NCBI GenBank assembly: GCA_964412845.1
Contig: CAYPQM010000028.1
Span: 1 to 47,215 of the forward strand
Source of the DNA: JAWWPY01 sp964412845
Lineage (GTDB): Bacteria > Actinomycetota > Actinomycetes > Streptosporangiales > Streptosporangiaceae
Length of the DNA: 47,215 nt
Reading direction: 5' to 3'
Shown: positions 32,080 through 40,736 of the stretch, in pieces
Layout: every line of letters begins with the position of its first letter
Position numbering within the stretch: position 1 is the stretch's first letter
Made by a program: the position numbers and the translations under genes
Notes under the pieces: generated by a model
What the model saw: the letters and a program-made list of their open reading frames with translations, nothing else
What the model was told of the DNA's origin: nothing
The model's database searches: none

Positions 32080-33762
32080 ATGCCGGTGACGGATCCAGAG
32101 AGCACTTCGCGCACGGCAATCGTGACTGTCGACGACGACCCGGGGGTGTCCCGCGCGGTCGCCCGCGACCTGCGGCGCAAGTACGGCGAGGAGTACCGGA
32201 TCGTGCGCGCCGAGTCTGGCGCGGCGGCCCTGGACGCGCTGAAGCAGATGAAGCTGCGCGGGGACCTGGTCGCGGTGATCCTCGCCGACTACCGGATGCC
32301 GCAGATGGACGGCATCGAGTTCCTCGAGAACGCGATGGATATCTATCCGGGGGCGCGGCGCGTCCTGCTGACCGCCTATGCCGATACCGGCGCGGCCATC
32401 GAGGCCATCAACGTGGTCGACCTCGACTACTACCTGCTGAAGCCGTGGGATCCACCGGAAGAGAAGCTTTACCCGGTGCTCGACGGGCTGCTTGACGCGT
32501 GGAAGACATCTGATCACCGGCCCCGCCCCGAGATAAAGGTCGTCGGGCACCGCTGGTCGGCACGCTCATCCGAGGTCCGCGAGTTCCTCGCCCGCAATCA
32601 GGTGTCCTACAGCTGGCACACCTCGGACGAGCCCGAGGGGCTGCGGCTGCTCGCGGCCGCCGGGGCGGACGAGCTCACGCTGCCGGTCGTGATCACGCAG
32701 GATGGCGAGGCGCTCGTCGAGCCCACCGACGCGGAACTGGCCAGCCGGGTTGGCCTCGCCACCACGCCCACGGAGGACTTCTACGATCTCATCGTCATCG
32801 GCGGCGGGCCGGCCGGCCTGGGCGCCGCCGTCTACGGCGCGTCGGAGGGCCTGCGCACGGTTCTGGTCGAGCGCACCGCGACCGGTGGCCAGGCGGGCCA
32901 GAGTTCCCGGATAGAGAACTACCTCGGCTTCCCGGACGGGGTGTCCGGGGCACAACTCACCGAACGGGCCCGGCGGCAGGCCAACAAATTCGGGGCCGAG
33001 GTGCTCACCACCCGCGACGTGACCGCCCTGGAGGTCAAGGGCTCGGCGCGCTGTGTCCGCTTCGCGGACGGCAGCAGCATCGACGCGCACGCCGTGATCC
33101 TCGCCACCGGGGTCTCCTACCGGGAACTCGGCGCGCCCGGGCTCGACGAGATGACCGGTCGCGGGGTCTTCTACGGATCCGCGCTCACCGAGGCGGCCGC
33201 CTGCTCGGGGCAGGACGTGTTCATCGTCGGCGGGGCGAACTCCGCCGGGCAGGCCGCCGTCTTCCTGTCCCGGGGGGCCAGGTCGGTGACGATCCTGGTC
33301 CGCGGTCCGTCGCTGGAACGGTCGATGTCCTACTACCTCGTCCAGCAGATCGGGAAGATCCCGGCGATCTCGGTCCGCACCTGCACCGAGGTCATCGAGG
33401 CTAAGGGCACAGATCACCTGGAGAGCCTGACGCTGCGCAACACCGCCACCGGCACGACGGAGACGGTCAGCGCGCAGTGGCTGTTCCTGTTCATCGGCGC
33501 GGCGCCGCTCACCGACTGGCTGGATGGTGTCGTGGTGCGGGATGACCGCGGTTTCGTCATCGCCGGCCCTGATCTGTCCGTCGAGGGCGAGCGGCCGCGG
33601 GGCTGGGAACTGGACCGGGCGCCGTACCACCTGGAGACCAGCGTTCCCGGGGTGTTCGTGGCCGGTGACGCACGGGCCGAGTCAGCCAAACGGGTGGCCT
33701 CGGCCGTCGGCGAGGGCGCGATGGCCGTCATGCTCGTGCACCGATATCTGGAGAAGCTGTGA
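32080..33762 (+). CDS. Fused response regulator / thioredoxin-reductase-like flavoprotein
   Basis: 560 residues; ATG 32080 follows GGAAGGACGAGG. Residues about 10-135 are a receiver domain (IVTVDDDPGVSRAVARDLRR; VILADYRMPQMDGIEF with the phospho-acceptor Asp; VLLTAYAD; YLLKPWD). A thioredoxin-like stretch spans about 150-225. The rest is a two-nucleotide-site flavoprotein: FAD motif IGGGPAGLGAAVYGASEG near 240, NAD(P) motif FIVGGANSAGQAAVFLSRGA near 381, and VFVAGDARAESAKRVASAVG at the end. The redox CxxC of true thioredoxin reductases is missing (ALTEAAACSGQ has one Cys), as in NCBI's fused response regulator/thioredoxin-disulfide reductase group. Likely a kinase-controlled redox enzyme. Confidence 0.9.
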   Translation: MPVTDPESTSRTAIVTVDDDPGVSRAVARDLRRKYGEEYRIVRAESGAAALDALKQMKLRGDLVAVILADYRMPQMDGIEFLENAMDIYPGARRVLLTAYADTGAAIEAINVVDLDYYLLKPWDPPEEKLYPVLDGLLDAWKTSDHRPRPEIKVVGHRWSARSSEVREFLARNQVSYSWHTSDEPEGLRLLAAAGADELTLPVVITQDGEALVEPTDAELASRVGLATTPTEDFYDLIVIGGGPAGLGAAVYGASEGLRTVLVERTATGGQAGQSSRIENYLGFPDGVSGAQLTERARRQANKFGAEVLTTRDVTALEVKGSARCVRFADGSSIDAHAVILATGVSYRELGAPGLDEMTGRGVFYGSALTEAAACSGQDVFIVGGANSAGQAAVFLSRGARSVTILVRGPSLERSMSYYLVQQIGKIPAISVRTCTEVIEAKGTDHLESLTLRNTATGTTETVSAQWLFLFIGAAPLTDWLDGVVVRDDRGFVIAGPDLSVEGERPRGWELDRAPYHLETSVPGVFVAGDARAESAKRVASAVGEGAMAVMLVHRYLEKL

Positions 33763-35207
33763 CCGAGCCGACGCAGTCCATGCCATGCAGCGCTGACGAG
33801 CTGCGCGCGCTGTTCCTGTTCGAGAAGCTGACCGAGGACCAGCTGGAATGGCTGTGCCGCGAAGGGCACGTGGAACTCTTCCCGGCCGGGCCGGTGTTCG
33901 CCGAAGGCGCGCCCGCGACCTGCTTCTACGTGCTGCTGGAAGGCACGTTGGTGATGTCGCGCCGGGTCGGCGCCGATGACGTCGAGGTGACCCGCTCAGA
34001 CAACCCTGGGGTGTACGCCGGGGCTTTCCGGGCCTACATTCCCGACCCCGGGGTGCAGACCTACGCCAACTCGGTGCGGGTGACGGTACCCTCGCGGTTC
34101 TTCGTGCTCGACGCCGACAAGTTCGCCGCGATGATGCGCGACTGGTTCCCGATGGCCGTGCACATGCTGGAGGGCCTGTTCTTCGGCATGCAGAACACCC
34201 AGCAGGCCGTCGGCCAGCGGGAACGGCTGCTGGCGCTCGGCTCGCTGTCCGCGGGCCTGACGCACGAGCTGAACAACCCGGCCGCCGCGGCGGTCCGCGC
34301 GACATCGGCGCTGCGCGAGCGGGTCGCCGGGATGCGGCACAAGCTGGGCCTGATCGCGGCCGGGCCGTTCGACCGGTCCCAGCTTGAAGTGCTGGTCCGG
34401 CTCCAGGAAGATGCCACGGAGCGCGTCGCCAAGGCACCGGTGCTGAGTCCCATGGAGGCATCGGACCGCGAGGACGCGCTGGGCGACTGGCTGGAGGAGC
34501 ACGGCATCTCCGGTGGCTGGGAGCTCGCGCCCACCTTCGTCCAGGCGGGCCTGGACACCGGCTGGCTCGAGCAGGTGGTGGCCACCGTGGACGGGCAGAC
34601 GCTCGAAGGCGCGATGCGCTGGCTGAACTACACCGTCGAGACCGAACTGCTGATGAACGAGATCGAGGACTCGACCAACCGGATTTCCGTCCTGGTCGGC
34701 GCGGCCAAGCAGTACTCGCAGCTGGACCGGGCCCCGTACCGGGTCATCGACGTGCATGAACTGCTGGACAGCACGCTGCTGATGCTGGGCCGGAAGCTCG
34801 GTGACGGGGTCACCGTGGTCAAGGACTACGACCGCAGCCTGCCGCAGATCCCGGTGTACGCCGCCGAGCTGAATCAGGTCTGGACCAATCTGATCGACAA
34901 CGCGGTGTCGGCGATGGACGGGCAGGGCACGCTGACGGTGCGCACCGCGATGGACCGGGATCAGGTTCTGGTCGAGATCGGTGACACCGGTTCTGGTGTG
35001 CCAGCGGAGATCCGCGACCGGATCTTCGAGCCGTTCTTCACCACGAAGCCGGTGGGCGAGGGCACCGGGCTCGGCCTCGACATCTCCTGGCGCATCATCG
35101 TGAACAAGCACCATGGAGACCTGAAGGTGGAGTCTGTTCCGGGAAACACCCGCTTCCAGGTGCACCTTCCGCTGACCGCCCTGGATGAGGAGGCGCACAA
35201 TGACTGA
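33759..35207 (+). CDS. Histidine kinase with N-terminal cyclic-nucleotide-binding domain
   Basis: 482 residues; GTG 33759 overlaps the previous stop (GTGA). A CRP-type cNMP-binding fold fills about 15-130 (LFLFEKLTEDQLEWLCREGH; FAEGAPATCFYVLLEGTLVM). The kinase core has LSAGLTHELNNPAAAAVRAT with the phospho-His near 168, VWTNLIDNAVSAMDG (N box), EIGDTGSGVPAEIRDRIFEP and FFTTKPVGEGTGLGLDISWR (G boxes). No TM helix, so it is a soluble kinase. Its partner is almost surely the receiver-flavoprotein encoded just upstream. The ligand of the sensor domain cannot be told from sequence; it may be a nucleotide or a redox cue. Confidence 0.92.
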   Translation: MTEPTQSMPCSADELRALFLFEKLTEDQLEWLCREGHVELFPAGPVFAEGAPATCFYVLLEGTLVMSRRVGADDVEVTRSDNPGVYAGAFRAYIPDPGVQTYANSVRVTVPSRFFVLDADKFAAMMRDWFPMAVHMLEGLFFGMQNTQQAVGQRERLLALGSLSAGLTHELNNPAAAAVRATSALRERVAGMRHKLGLIAAGPFDRSQLEVLVRLQEDATERVAKAPVLSPMEASDREDALGDWLEEHGISGGWELAPTFVQAGLDTGWLEQVVATVDGQTLEGAMRWLNYTVETELLMNEIEDSTNRISVLVGAAKQYSQLDRAPYRVIDVHELLDSTLLMLGRKLGDGVTVVKDYDRSLPQIPVYAAELNQVWTNLIDNAVSAMDGQGTLTVRTAMDRDQVLVEIGDTGSGVPAEIRDRIFEPFFTTKPVGEGTGLGLDISWRIIVNKHHGDLKVESVPGNTRFQVHLPLTALDEEAHND

Positions 35208-35547
35208 CGTAACCGGGATCGACCCGTCGGTCCCGCCGAGCGGGACCGGCTGCGCGGAGTGCGACGCCAGCGGGGGGTGGTGGCTGCACCTGCGCCGGTG
35301 CGCCCAGTGCGGGCACATCGGCTGCTGCGACACCTCACCGTCCCAGCACGCGACCGCTCACCAGGCGGCCAGCGGGCACCCGATCATCCGCAGCTTCGAG
35401 CCTGGTGAAGACTGGTTCTGGAGCTACCAGACCAAGGAGTTCTACGACGGGCCGCCGCTGGCCGCGCCGGAGCATCATCCGGTCGACCAGCCGGTCCCCG
35501 GGCCGGCCGGCCGGGTTCCGCCGGGCTGGCGCAGCCACCTGCACTAG
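35200..35547 (+). CDS. UBP-type zinc-finger protein
   Basis: 115 residues from ATG 35200, overlapping the kinase end by 8 bp. The pattern GCAECDASGGWWLHLRRCAQ then CGHIGCCDTSPSQHATAHQA and SGHPIIRSFEPGEDWFWSYQ is a ZnF-UBP domain with the full Cys/His ligand set. In eukaryotes this domain binds ubiquitin C-termini; in actinobacteria it is a common partner of receiver/thioredoxin-reductase-like genes and its ligand is unknown. The end is a Pro-rich tail. Confidence 0.9.
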   Translation: MTDVTGIDPSVPPSGTGCAECDASGGWWLHLRRCAQCGHIGCCDTSPSQHATAHQAASGHPIIRSFEPGEDWFWSYQTKEFYDGPPLAAPEHHPVDQPVPGPAGRVPPGWRSHLH

Positions 35548-35563
35548 AAAGGGCGTGGCTTTC

Positions 35564-36163
35564 GTGGGGATCGTGTCACGCGGTTTCGGCGGGCGCAGGC
35601 GCGCCCCGGACGAGAACCTGCCGCCGGGCCAGTACCTGGTAACCGACTTCCCGGTGCTCTCCGCCGGGCCCACCCCCCGGGTGAGCCTGGACACGTGGGA
35701 GCTGACGCTCGCGGCGGAGACCGGTCAGCCCCGCAGCTGGGACTGGGCCGCGTTCCAGGCCCTGCCGCAGGAGGACATCACCGTCGACCTGCATTGCGTG
35801 ACCAAGTGGTCCAAGTTCGGCACCCCCTGGCGGGGCGTGTCGCTGGACACCCTGCTCGACGGGATGGTGACGACCGCCGAGTTCGCCCTGGCGCGCTGCT
35901 ACGGCGGCTACACGACCAACCTGCCGCTGGCGGACCTGCGCAACGGCCAGGCCTGGATTGCGTTCCGCTATGACAGCGCTGATCTCGAGCCTGAGCACGG
36001 CGGCCCGGCACGCCTGCTGGTACCCCATCTGTACCTGTGGAAATCAGCGAAGTGGGTGCAGCGCATCGACCTGCTGCGGGAAGACGAGCCCGGGTTCTGG
36101 GAGAGCCTGGGCTATCACAACTACGGAGACCCATGGCGCGAGCAGCGGTACTGGGGCGACTGA
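35564..36163 (+). CDS. Sulfite-oxidase-type molybdopterin-binding protein
   Basis: 199 residues. GTG 35564 has AGAAAGG (35547-35553) at 10 bp; GTG 35555 is too close to it. Signature: VDLHCVTKWSKFGTPWRGVS, where the Cys binds molybdenum, plus YGGYTTNLPLADLRNG and LVPHLYLWKSAKWVQRIDLL near the C-terminus. This is the oxidoreductase molybdopterin domain of the SUOX/YedY (MsrP) superfamily. There is no twin-arginine signal or TM helix, so it should act in the cytoplasm. It overlaps the next reductase gene by 31 bp, suggesting the two form one electron-transfer unit. Substrate not known. Confidence 0.9.
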   Translation: MGIVSRGFGGRRRAPDENLPPGQYLVTDFPVLSAGPTPRVSLDTWELTLAAETGQPRSWDWAAFQALPQEDITVDLHCVTKWSKFGTPWRGVSLDTLLDGMVTTAEFALARCYGGYTTNLPLADLRNGQAWIAFRYDSADLEPEHGGPARLLVPHLYLWKSAKWVQRIDLLREDEPGFWESLGYHNYGDPWREQRYWGD

Positions 36164-36888
36164 CCTGGCAGGTCGGGACGGTCACGGAGGTCCGCGACGA
36201 AACCCCGACCGCGCGGACCCTCGTGCTCGACGTCCCGGACTGGACCGGGCACCAGGCCGGGCAGCACGTGGATGTGCGGCTGACCGCGCCCGACGGGTAC
36301 TCGGCGCAGCGCTCCTATTCGATCGCCTCACCGCCGGGCGGCACCAAGCTCGAGCTGACCGTGCAGCGACTGGAGGACGGCGAGGTCTCGCCGTACCTGG
36401 CGGAGACCCTGGCGCCCGGCGATCCCCTTGAGCTGCGCGGGCCGATCGGCGGCTGGTTCGTCTGGACGCCTGCCGACCCCGGGCCGGTCCTGCTGGTGGC
36501 CGGCGGGAGCGGCATCGTCCCGCTGATGGCGATGATCCGCGCCCGCGCCGGGAGCGGGAACCGTGCGCCGTTCCGGCTGGTCTACTCGGTCCGCAGCGCC
36601 GACGCGGCGCTCTACGCGGCTGAACTGGCCGACCGGGCCCGCACCGACGCCGGCCTGGAGCTGAGCTACGTCTACACCCGCTCGGCCCCGCCCGGCTGGC
36701 CCGGGCCGGCCGGCCGGATCAACGCCGGCATCCTGACCGCAGGCCGGCCGGCCCCGCCCGGGACCGCGGTGTTCATCTGCGGCCCGACCGGATTCGTGGA
36801 AGCGGCCGCGAACCTGCTGATAGACGCCGGCCAGGACGCGCAAACCATCAAGACCGAGCGATTCGGACCCTCTGGAGGCCAGCCATGA
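36133..36888 (+). CDS. Ferredoxin-NADP reductase-type flavoprotein
   Basis: 251 residues from ATG 36133 inside the end of the molybdoprotein gene. The FAD-binding barrel has QHVDVRLTAPDGYSAQRSYS followed by IASPPGG (the RxYS flavin motif), and the NAD(P) half has LLVAGGSGIVPLMAMIRARA and FICGPTGFVEAAANLL. It lacks a plant-type 2Fe-2S domain. It probably passes electrons between NAD(P)H and the molybdenum protein. Such SUOX+FNR pairs recur in actinobacteria. The next gene starts within its stop region (36885-36888). Confidence 0.9.
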   Translation: MARAAVLGRLTWQVGTVTEVRDETPTARTLVLDVPDWTGHQAGQHVDVRLTAPDGYSAQRSYSIASPPGGTKLELTVQRLEDGEVSPYLAETLAPGDPLELRGPIGGWFVWTPADPGPVLLVAGGSGIVPLMAMIRARAGSGNRAPFRLVYSVRSADAALYAAELADRARTDAGLELSYVYTRSAPPGWPGPAGRINAGILTAGRPAPPGTAVFICGPTGFVEAAANLLIDAGQDAQTIKTERFGPSGGQP

Positions 36889-37148
36889 ACGAGCACCTGG
36901 ACGGGAACGTGCTCGCCGGGGCGCTGCGCGAGCTCTTCACGGTCGACATCACCACGGCGACCGGGCAATGCGTCGCGTGCGGGACCACCGGCGCGCTGGG
37001 CCAGGCCCGCGTCTACCCGGATGCCCCGGGCATGGTCGCCCGCTGCCGGTCCTGCGATGAGATTGTGCTCCGGTATGTCCGCGCTCCCGATCGCGCCTGG
37101 CTCGACCTGCGCGGCATCACCTGCCTCCAGGTGCAACTGCCGGAGTAG
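36885..37148 (+). CDS. DUF6510-like zinc-ribbon protein
   Basis: 87 residues, ATGA overlap with the reductase gene. It begins MNEHLDGNVLAGALRELFTV and carries two CxxC pairs (CVACGTTGALGQARVYPDAP then CRSCDEIVLRYV), a four-Cys zinc ribbon. It is found together with the molybdoprotein and reductase genes in actinobacteria and I recall it as DUF6510. It may be a redox or metal accessory. Function unknown. Last gene of the signalling/redox operon. Confidence 0.85.
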   Translation: MNEHLDGNVLAGALRELFTVDITTATGQCVACGTTGALGQARVYPDAPGMVARCRSCDEIVLRYVRAPDRAWLDLRGITCLQVQLPE

Positions 37149-37175
37149 CCGATGAGCGGACGTTAGGGTGAGACC

Positions 37176-37847
37176 GTGAGCAATCTCCCCGAGCCTGCCG
37201 GGCAGCGTCATCTGCGGGTCTCCGACGCCGACCGGGAGCAGGCCGCCGAGGTGCTGCGGATGGCCGCCGGCGACGGCCGGCTGACCCTGGACGAGCTCGA
37301 CGAGCGGCTGTCGACGGCTTACGCGGCCAAGACCTACGCCGACCTTGAATCCGTCACCAGCGACCTGCCCGGGCCGGGCGGGCCGGCCCCGGTGGCCACG
37401 GCCAGCGGCGGTTTCCCGGCCGAGCGCATCGGTGGCACCCCCGGGATGAGCTTCGCGGTCGCGATCATGAGCGGGGCGCGGCGCTTCGGGCACTGGGTGG
37501 TCCCCCGGCGGTTCACCTGCGTCGCCCTGATGGGCGGCATCGAGCTCGACCTGCGGGAGGCGCAGTTCAGCGAGCGTGAGGTGACCATCCAGGCGTTCTG
37601 CCTAATGGGCGGGGTGAGCATCACCGCGCCGGACGACATCGATGTCGACGTGTCCGGCATCGGCTTCATGGGCGGCTTCGATCACCAGGCCAGCGGGCCC
37701 GGGCTGCCGGGCGCGCCACGGGTCAGGGTCATCGGCTTCGCCATGATGGGCGGTGTCGACGTCAAGCGCAAGCCCGCCAGGCAGCGTGGCCAGGGCAGGC
37801 GGCGCGGGGTGGTCGAGGCGGACGAGCAGCCGGGGATCGAGGGCTGA
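37176..37847 (+). CDS. DUF1707 / LiaF-C-like protein
   Basis: 223 residues from GTG 37176. An N-terminal DUF1707 domain (RVSDADREQAAEVLRMAAGD; LTLDELDERLSTAYAAKTYA) is followed by a glycine-repeat beta domain (VALMGGIELDLREAQF, FCLMGGVSITAPDDIDVDVS, GFMGGFDH, GFAMMGGVDVKRK), similar to the LiaF C-terminal/cell-wall-active antibiotic response domain. No TM helix is evident, unlike many DUF1707 proteins. A cytoplasmic or membrane-peripheral stress role is likely. Its own short leader suggests independent translation. Confidence 0.88.
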   Translation: MSNLPEPAGQRHLRVSDADREQAAEVLRMAAGDGRLTLDELDERLSTAYAAKTYADLESVTSDLPGPGGPAPVATASGGFPAERIGGTPGMSFAVAIMSGARRFGHWVVPRRFTCVALMGGIELDLREAQFSEREVTIQAFCLMGGVSITAPDDIDVDVSGIGFMGGFDHQASGPGLPGAPRVRVIGFAMMGGVDVKRKPARQRGQGRRRGVVEADEQPGIEG

Positions 37848-37858
37848 ACCCGGCCACG

Positions 37859-38650
37859 CTACGCCGCCGGGCCGAGCTGCCCGGCGAGGAACGTCATGAC
37901 CCGCTCCAGGGCGGCGAGGGTCGGGTGGCCTTCCTGATCGACGAGATCGACGGTCAGCACCGAGTGCGCCCGGGCCGGTATCCCGTCCGGATTCCCGGGC
38001 GAGGAATCGATCTCGATTCCCTCGAACGCCTCGCCCAGTTCCCGGCGGAGCGTCTCGAACCGCTCGCCCGGCGAGCCCTTGTCGGCGGTGAAGCGAAGCC
38101 CGAGCACGCACAGCCCCTCGCGGGTCCGCTCCTTGACCGAGGCCAGGTCGGCCCGGTCCAGCCCGATCGCGGCCCGGTGCCGCGCGTTGACCGGCGCGGG
38201 CAGCCCCGGCTCGGCGAGCACGGAGGCCAGCACCGCCGGTTCCACCGCCATGGCCAGCGCGAACCCGCCGGTGAAGCACATCCCGACCGCGCCGACGCCT
38301 GGTCCCCCGCATTCGGCGTGCGCCTTGGCCGCGAGGGCCCGCAGCCACGTCGCGACCGGGCTGGTGCGGTCGGCCAGCATGACAAACTCACGGGACACGC
38401 AGACCCGCAGTAGTGACCGGGCCATCTCGCGGCCGGCGAACGGCGCCCCCGGCCGGCCGAACAGCGACGGCAGGTACACGGTGAACCCGGCATCCACCAG
38501 GCGCTGGCCAAACGCGGTCACTCCCGGATGCAGGCCAGGCATCTCATGAATGACGATCACGGCCGGCCCGGTGCCCGCCCAGAACACCTCATGCTCCCGG
38601 CCTTCGTGCGCGAACGTCGTGGCGGTAAAGCCAGGGACCGCGTCTGTCAT
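37859..38650 (-). CDS. Dienelactone hydrolase-family protein
   Basis: 263 residues, convergent with the DUF1707 gene (11-bp gap). An alpha/beta hydrolase with the dienelactone hydrolase pattern: PAVIVIHEMPGLHPGVTAFG (Glu36 of the HExPG motif), VGAVGMCFTGGFALAMAVEP with Cys124 as nucleophile, Asp190 (FTADKGSP) and His229 (PARAHSVLT). Cys instead of Ser at the nucleophile and the Glu fit the DLH family. It probably hydrolyses a small lactone or ester in the cytoplasm; the true substrate is unknown. No catabolic genes lie next to it. Confidence 0.88.
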   Translation of the reverse strand: MTDAVPGFTATTFAHEGREHEVFWAGTGPAVIVIHEMPGLHPGVTAFGQRLVDAGFTVYLPSLFGRPGAPFAGREMARSLLRVCVSREFVMLADRTSPVATWLRALAAKAHAECGGPGVGAVGMCFTGGFALAMAVEPAVLASVLAEPGLPAPVNARHRAAIGLDRADLASVKERTREGLCVLGLRFTADKGSPGERFETLRRELGEAFEGIEIDSSPGNPDGIPARAHSVLTVDLVDQEGHPTLAALERVMTFLAGQLGPAA

Positions 38651-39054
38651 CGCCCCGCTCCAATCAAAACCTTATTACCTCACGAAATACTGCCCGCACT
38701 CCCGTTATGGACGAGTGTCTCGGCTCATGGGCAGCGGCGCCAGGCCTGGCCAGCGAGCCAGCATGCGCGCCGAGCATGAACCCATGATGGCGGTGGATCA
38801 CTGGCCGCGGGCGGCCAGTGATCCACCGCCATCATGGAAGTCCCTCGGCCGGCCAGCTCAGCACGGGGCCGCACCGGCCATTCAGCGGCCTGATCGCGGA
38901 TCCTTTCGGCGTCCCTTCCGGGCGCATTCGCCCCATCTGCCGGGCCAAGGGAGCGATACTTGCTCCGGGAACGGTCTGCGGGGGCTACGACTGCGCGGGC
39001 TTGGGTGTTGCGGGGCTGCGACGAGGCATCCCCATTGAGCCAGGGAGCGAGAAC
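38651..39054. promoter_or_regulatory. 404-bp divergent intergenic region
   Basis: Between the hydrolase gene (minus, starts 38650) and the sedolisin gene (plus, starts 39055). It holds a long palindrome (38783-38838). The 40 bp next to the hydrolase start are AT-richer, with TAATAA on the minus strand about 30 bp before the ATG, a possible -10. Near 39041-39048 a purine-rich stretch (AGGGAGCGAG) is the sedolisin ribosome-binding site. No RNA gene was recognised. Confidence 0.45.
38783..38838. repeat. Near-perfect palindrome with 27-bp arms
   Basis: Arms 38783-38809 and 38812-38838 are exact reverse complements (27 bp) around a 2-bp centre; each contains ATGATGGCGGTGGATCACTG. It is far longer than a usual operator and lies in a divergent intergenic region, where a terminator for either flanking gene is not needed. 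It could be a REP-type or miniature mobile element, a strong RNA hairpin in the sedolisin leader, or a structural DNA site. Confidence 0.9.
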
Positions 39055-40719
39055 ATGACGAACGATTCCTTCGTGCCATTGCCCGGCAGCGAACGCGGCC
39101 CCGTCCCGGGGATGGAGACGACCGGCCCGGTCAACGAGTCCGCGCGTATCGAGGTGACGCTGGTCACCCGGCGCCGCGCCGAGCTTTCCCGGGAACTTGT
39201 CCTCGGCCCCGAGACGATCACTCCGGCGCAGATGTCGGCGCAGCACGGAACGCATCCCGATGACACCAGCCTCATCCGCGAAGTGCTGTCCCAGCACGGC
39301 ATCGAGGTAACCCAGACCTACACCGGCTCGCGGTGCGTGAAGGCGTCCGGGACCCTCGCGGCCCTGTCCGAGACCTTCGGCGCCGCGCTGAGCATGGTGC
39401 GCAGCGATCACCCGACGGGGCCCGGCGGCCGGGCCGAGCACCGGTACCGCGAGGGCAGCCTGCGGATACCGGCGGAACTGGACGGGATCGTGCTCGCGGT
39501 GCTCGGGCTGGACGACCGGCCGCAGGCCCGGCCGCAATTCCGGGTCGCGGGCGCAGCCGGCCCAGCGGCCAGCCGGGCGGTCGCCGCGCCTGCCGACGGT
39601 GACCCGGCCGCACCCGCCGCACCCGCCGCCGCCCAGACCTCCTACACCGCGCCGCAGATCGCCGCGCTCTACCAGTTCCCCGCGGGGACCGACGGGACCG
39701 GCCAGAGCATCGCGATCCTGGAACTCGGCGGCGGGTTCGGCCGCAGCGACCTGGACGCCTACTTCTCCGGTCTCGGCCTGGCCACGCCCGCTGTCACCGC
39801 GGTCGGCGTTGACGGCGCGGCCAACCAGCCGGGTAACGACCCACAGGGGGACGATGGCGAGGTCCTGCTCGACATCGAGGTGGCCGGGGCCGTCGCCCCC
39901 GGTGCGGCCCAGGTGGTTTACTTCGCGCCCAACACCGACCAGGGATTCGTGGACGCGGTGTCCGCCGCGGTGCACGCGATCCCGACCCCCACCGTGATCA
40001 GCATCAGCTGGGGCGAGTCGGAAGACGCCTGGACGGCGCAGGCCAGGTCAGCGCTGGACGCGGCCATCGCGGACGCGGCCGCGCTGGGCGTCACCGTGTG
40101 CGCCGCCGCGGGTGACAACGGCAGCACTGACAACGTGACGGACGGCGCGAACCATGCCGACTTTCCCGCGTCGAGCCCACACGCGCTGGCCTGCGGCGGC
40201 ACCAGCCTGCAAGCCAACCCGGCGACCGGGGCGATCACCTCGGAGACCGTGTGGAACCACGGGCCCGGCCGGGGCGCCACCGGCGGCGGGGTCAGCGACG
40301 TCTTCCCGGTGCCGTCCTGGCAGACGGCCGCGGGAGTGCCGGCCCGGGCGGGCGCAGGCTCAGCGACCGGCCGCGGGGTGCCCGACGTGGCCGGCAACGC
40401 CGACCCGTCCACCGGCTACCAGGTCCTGGTCGACGGGCAGCGCATGGTGATCGGCGGCACGAGTGCCGTCTCCCCGCTGTGGTCGGCGCTGGTGTGCCGG
40501 CTGGCCCAGGCCACGCAGAAGCCGTTCGGCTTGCTGCAGCCGTTGCTCTACGCGGGTGCGGTGGCCGGCCGCACCGCCGCCGGGTTCCGCGATATCACCA
40601 GCGGCAACAACGGCGGGTACCCGGCCGGGCCCGGCTGGGATGCGTGCACCGGGCTGGGCGTCCCGGACGGCACGACCCTGCTGGCCAGGCTGAGCAGCGG
40701 CCCGGGTACGGCTGGCTGA
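39055..40719 (+). CDS. S53 family serine-carboxyl peptidase (sedolisin/kumamolisin-like)
   Basis: 554 residues from ATG 39055 (AGGGAG upstream). A propeptide of the Pro-kumamolisin type fills about 30-175 (RAELSRELVLGPETITPAQM). The catalytic part has DGEVLLDIEVAGAVAP near 267 with the Glu/Asp pair, TVISISWGESEDAWT, VCAAAGDNGSTDN with the oxyanion Asp, and GGTSAVSPLW with the nucleophile Ser near 470; the end DITSGNNGGYPAGPGWDACT is the calcium site. These enzymes cleave proteins at acid pH after self-removal of the propeptide. No signal peptide is visible, common in this family, so its export route is unclear. Confidence 0.93.
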   Translation: MTNDSFVPLPGSERGPVPGMETTGPVNESARIEVTLVTRRRAELSRELVLGPETITPAQMSAQHGTHPDDTSLIREVLSQHGIEVTQTYTGSRCVKASGTLAALSETFGAALSMVRSDHPTGPGGRAEHRYREGSLRIPAELDGIVLAVLGLDDRPQARPQFRVAGAAGPAASRAVAAPADGDPAAPAAPAAAQTSYTAPQIAALYQFPAGTDGTGQSIAILELGGGFGRSDLDAYFSGLGLATPAVTAVGVDGAANQPGNDPQGDDGEVLLDIEVAGAVAPGAAQVVYFAPNTDQGFVDAVSAAVHAIPTPTVISISWGESEDAWTAQARSALDAAIADAAALGVTVCAAAGDNGSTDNVTDGANHADFPASSPHALACGGTSLQANPATGAITSETVWNHGPGRGATGGGVSDVFPVPSWQTAAGVPARAGAGSATGRGVPDVAGNADPSTGYQVLVDGQRMVIGGTSAVSPLWSALVCRLAQATQKPFGLLQPLLYAGAVAGRTAAGFRDITSGNNGGYPAGPGWDACTGLGVPDGTTLLARLSSGPGTAG

Positions 40720-40736
40720 GCGACGCGGCGCGCCCG

